Assembly (NCBI GenBank): GCA_902805615.1
Contig: CADCTQ010000345.1
Location: 1-35,543, forward strand
Direction: 5' to 3'
DNA: 35,543 nucleotides
From: an uncultured Cytophagales bacterium
Lineage (GTDB): Bacteria > Bacteroidota > Bacteroidia > Cytophagales > 172606-1
Position 1 is the stretch's first letter; each line of letters begins with the position of its first letter. Positions 33,371-35,543 of this stretch are shown here, in pieces. Under the pieces are notes generated by a model, which saw only the letters and a list, made by a program, of their open reading frames with translations, had not been told where the DNA came from and made no database searches. A program made the position numbers and the translations under genes.

Positions 33371-33400
33371 TTTCGACATACTACCACGGACTTTCGACCA
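33371..33400 (-). promoter_or_regulatory. LytTR-type operator B, upstream of the third precursor
   Basis: Half-sites TTTCGACAT at 33371-33379 and TTTCGACCA at 33392-33400 (+ strand reading) are 21 bp apart. A possible -7 element, TAAACTTG on the - strand at 33337-33344, matches TAnnTTTG in 7 of 8 positions and lies 27 bp downstream. The site is 57 bp from the peptide start and 27 bp after the LytTR regulator stop. Confidence 0.68.
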
Positions 33401-33427
33401 ACTGACCCGGCGTTGGTTAGTACCCGG

Positions 33428-34210
33428 CTAAATCGTCCACCCTTGCAGGGCTTCTTTCACCGTGTCACGGTAGTTGATGCCGATGGCCAACTTTTTCCCG
33501 TTCGACGTTTCTACCATATTGCCTTCAATCAGTTTGATAAAGGAGAGTTGCACGATGAAGGAGCGGTTGATGCGGATAAACCAGGGCGGGGGCAATAATT
33601 CGGCAATTTTGGTCATGGTGATGTGCGTTACCAGGAAGTGATCGGGCAGGTGTATTTTAACGTAATCTTTCATTCCTTCCACAAACACGATGTCGCTCAG
33701 GTTGACCTTTACCAGTTTTTTATCCTCCTTCACCATGAAAAACTTCTCGGGGCTGGTCAACTCCCTCTCGGCCGGAACGGGTGGTTTGTCGCCCGCTTTC
33801 CCATCATTCGCCGCCGGTTTAGGGTCGGGCTGGTCCGGCTTGGGAGACCGTTTCTCCCTTACTTTGTTGACGGCTTTCACGAACCGGTCAAAGGCAATGG
33901 GCTTGATGAGGTAATCGGCCACGTCGTGTTCAAAGCCCTCAAGGGCATACTGAGGGTAAGCAGTAGTGATGATGACGCCGGGGCGTCCCACCGACAGCAC
34001 ATTCAGGAACTCAATGCCGGTCATCTCGGGCATGTTAATGTCTAGAAAGACTAAGTCCGGCTTTATCCGCTCGATTCCATCCATCGCCTGGATTGCGTTG
34101 TCAAACTTACCAGCCAGCGTCAGGTAAGGCAACCGCCCGACGAAGCGTTCAATCAGTTCCTGCGCCAACGGCTCGTCGTCCACTATGACGCAACTCAGGG
34201 ACATTGTCAT
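33428..34210 (-). CDS. LytTR-family response regulator
   Basis: A 260-aa regulator with an N-terminal receiver and C-terminal LytTR DNA-binding domain. The receiver has Asp11-Asp12 (VIVDDEPLAQ), phospho-acceptor Asp57 (VFLDINMPEMTG), Thr83 and Lys103 (DYLIKPIAF). A charged, proline-rich linker (about 118-150) leads to the LytTR domain (FMVKEDKKLVKVNLSDIVFV, then YVKIHL, and WFIRINRSFIV near the end). LytTR proteins bind pairs of about 9-bp direct repeats with a 21-22 bp period, and four such pairs occur in this locus. The gene overlaps the end of the kinase gene by 62 bp, or 56 bp if the ATG at 34204 is used, so the two are translated together. It is the likely pathway-specific activator. Confidence 0.93.
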   Translation of the reverse strand: MTMSLSCVIVDDEPLAQELIERFVGRLPYLTLAGKFDNAIQAMDGIERIKPDLVFLDINMPEMTGIEFLNVLSVGRPGVIITTAYPQYALEGFEHDVADYLIKPIAFDRFVKAVNKVREKRSPKPDQPDPKPAANDGKAGDKPPVPAERELTSPEKFFMVKEDKKLVKVNLSDIVFVEGMKDYVKIHLPDHFLVTHITMTKIAELLPPPWFIRINRSFIVQLSFIKLIEGNMVETSNGKKLAIGINYRDTVKEALQGWTI

Positions 34211-35333
34211 GTAGTTTTATCTTTAAGTCAACGGTGTAGGTGGCCGGTTCGTTTTTGACGAGCAATTGGTAGCGGCCGGGGTACAGGAGGTCCAGCCGCC
34301 GGTGTACGTTTACCAGGCCGATGCCCCCATGAAAGGCGTCTCTGCTGAGTTTATGCGGTTTGCTGTTCTGAATGAAAAAGGCCAGTTCGTTGCTGTTGAC
34401 CTGCACGTCAATGTTGACCCAGGAAGCTTCAATGGTTGTTTTGACGCCGTGCTTGAAGGCATTCTCGACGAACGTGACCAGGATCAGCGGCGGGATCGCC
34501 AGGTTCCGCGGGATCTCGCCGGTACGCAATGTAATGGACACGTACTCCTTATGCCGTATCCGCTCCAGTTCAACGTAGTTCTGGATGAAATTAAGCTCGT
34601 GCGAGAGGGGAATGGTGTCATGCGTAGACTCGTAGAGGCTGTAGCGCATCAGGTCCGACAACCGTAAAATGATGCTGGCGGCCAGTTCGTCCTTGTCTTC
34701 CACCAGCGAGTAAATGTTATTGAGCGTATTGAAGAAGAAGTGCGGGTTGATCTGGGATTTGAGCAGGTTCAGTTCAAGCCGCATGTTTTCCTTTTCCAGT
34801 TTGAGTTTTTCTTTTTCAAGGTTGATCTTCTGGGCGCTGGATTCAAAAAACGACTTGGTGGTCTTGATCAGGAGCGTAAAGAAGAGCGTCGTGTAAAACA
34901 GAATGGTGTTGTACATTCGGATGGGATCAGCCACGGTAGCCCAGAAGCCGTACTGCAGGTAGATGTCCGAAAAAGGTTTGACGTAAACCGGCGTCAGCCC
35001 GTGCAGCCTCAGGTAGTACAAGGCATAATAAAAGCTGGCTACGGCAAACACGTAGGCTGCTGCTGCACAAATGAGAAAATAAAACCATCTCCCTTTGAGC
35101 AACAACTTAGGGACGACGTAGTAAGCAAACGCATAGTGAATGACCATCATGGTCATCACTTCCCGGAGGGTAATGCCAATAAACAGGAAGCCTATTTCTT
35201 TAATGGCAAAACTCGTCTGTACCGCCTCGTAGAGAAATATAAACAGCCAGAATAGCAGATGAACCCAGACCCTGAACCAGCCCTTATACCGCTTCTGGTT
35301 CAGTTCCAGTAATGATTTGATCATCATAAGCAT
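34149..35333 (-). CDS. LytS-like sensor histidine kinase
   Basis: A 394-aa membrane kinase. Four hydrophobic segments (about 22-40, 46-75, 85-108 and 138-157) are followed by a lysine/glutamate-rich coiled coil (163-190). The His_kinase domain has the phospho-accepting His198 in SQINPHFFFNTLNNIYSL. The ATPase part has the N-box VTFVENAFKHGVK and G-box GGIGLVNVHRRLD. There is no large extracytoplasmic sensor domain, so the signal is probably sensed in or near the membrane, as in peptide-sensing kinases. It overlaps the LytTR regulator gene. ATGs at 35327 and 35324 are also possible starts. The end of the protein, past DLKIKL, is a 20-odd-residue tail that exists only in the overlap region. Confidence 0.93.
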   Translation of the reverse strand: MLMMIKSLLELNQKRYKGWFRVWVHLLFWLFIFLYEAVQTSFAIKEIGFLFIGITLREVMTMMVIHYAFAYYVVPKLLLKGRWFYFLICAAAAYVFAVASFYYALYYLRLHGLTPVYVKPFSDIYLQYGFWATVADPIRMYNTILFYTTLFFTLLIKTTKSFFESSAQKINLEKEKLKLEKENMRLELNLLKSQINPHFFFNTLNNIYSLVEDKDELAASIILRLSDLMRYSLYESTHDTIPLSHELNFIQNYVELERIRHKEYVSITLRTGEIPRNLAIPPLILVTFVENAFKHGVKTTIEASWVNIDVQVNSNELAFFIQNSKPHKLSRDAFHGGIGLVNVHRRLDLLYPGRYQLLVKNEPATYTVDLKIKLHDNVPELRHSGRRAVGAGTD

Positions 35334-35543
35334 GGCTTCCCTGCGCTAAATCAGTAGTGTCTCCCCGCAGTCGTTATTCGCCTTATCACAACTTACTCGA
35401 CTAAACGTATATAAGCTTTCTTCGGTAAAAGATGGGTGACAATTGCATCAGCAATTCCTGCATCTAAATCAACACTAATGTGAATGGATTGGAGATGTAA
35501 TATATTAAATGTCTTAACTATATCAAAATAAAAGTTGGTTACG
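35334..35543. other. Upstream region of the kinase gene
   Basis: No gene is seen to the end of the window. The stretch is AT-rich compared with the locus. A single TCGAC occurs at 35397-35401, but no second half-site lies 21 bp away on either side, so I find no LytTR pair in front of the kinase-regulator operon. Confidence 0.5.

Noticed and set aside
35376..35423. A LytTR-like pair before the kinase gene
   Set aside because: Only one TCGAC is present and neither position 21 bp away matches.
1..35543. CRISPR arrays, tRNA or rRNA genes, insertion sequences, phage genes
   Set aside because: I found no regularly spaced repeats, no cloverleaf or rRNA-like stretch, and no transposase or phage-like protein in any supported frame.

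Overview
The window comes from a GC-rich member of the Bacteroidota, most likely the order Cytophagales or a near relative. The grounds are a SusC/SusD pair, an outer-membrane barrel with a carboxypeptidase-like N-terminal domain, a LytS/LytTR-type two-component pair, possible TAnnTTTG-like promoter elements and weak Shine-Dalgarno sequences. I cannot name a genus. I see no rRNA, tRNA, CRISPR array, insertion sequence or phage gene.

Layout. Positions 514-4992 (+ strand) hold a SusC-like TonB-dependent receptor and its SusD-like lipoprotein. Everything from 5017 to 35333 is on the - strand and reads as one RiPP (ribosomally made, modified peptide) locus of about 30 kb. In order of transcription: (1) a LytS-like histidine kinase and LytTR response regulator (35333-33428); (2) a small peptide with a class I lanthipeptide-like leader, a receiver-only regulator and a full-length LanB dehydratase (33313-29365), ended by a clear intrinsic terminator; (3) two small peptides, a radical SAM/SPASM peptide maturase of FxsB-like type, a C39 peptidase-ABC exporter and a very short HlyD-like adaptor (29158-24407), also ended by a terminator-like hairpin; (4) an outer-membrane beta-barrel protein, two LanC-like cyclases, a luciferase-like flavin oxidoreductase and an unknown helical protein (24158-17191); (5) two near-identical lanthipeptide precursors, a second full-length LanB, an exported S9 peptidase, a prolyl-4-hydroxylase-type oxygenase fused to a degenerate C39-like domain, four putative glycosyltransferases and a methyltransferase (16812-5017).

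The parts suggest this scheme (inference). The twin precursors (leader ending in GG, three core cysteines) are dehydrated by a LanB and cyclised by a LanC, with possible reduction of dehydro residues by the flavin enzyme. The operon then adds an unusual layer: hydroxylation by an oxygenase that may bind the leader through its dead C39-like domain, then glycosylation and methylation. The C39-ABC exporter removes leaders at GG, the barrel protein may serve the outer membrane, and the exported S9 peptidase may trim the product. A second dehydratase and a radical SAM branch with their own precursor candidates make this a hybrid lanthipeptide/cyclophane locus.

The strongest new signal is regulatory. 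Four intergenic regions, one before each of units 2-5, carry a pair of TTTCGACCAA-like half-sites exactly 21 bp apart. At three of them the pair lies 26-28 bp upstream of a possible -7 element and 45-57 bp from the first start codon. This is the geometry of LytTR operators, so the locus looks like one regulon controlled by its own LytTR regulator.
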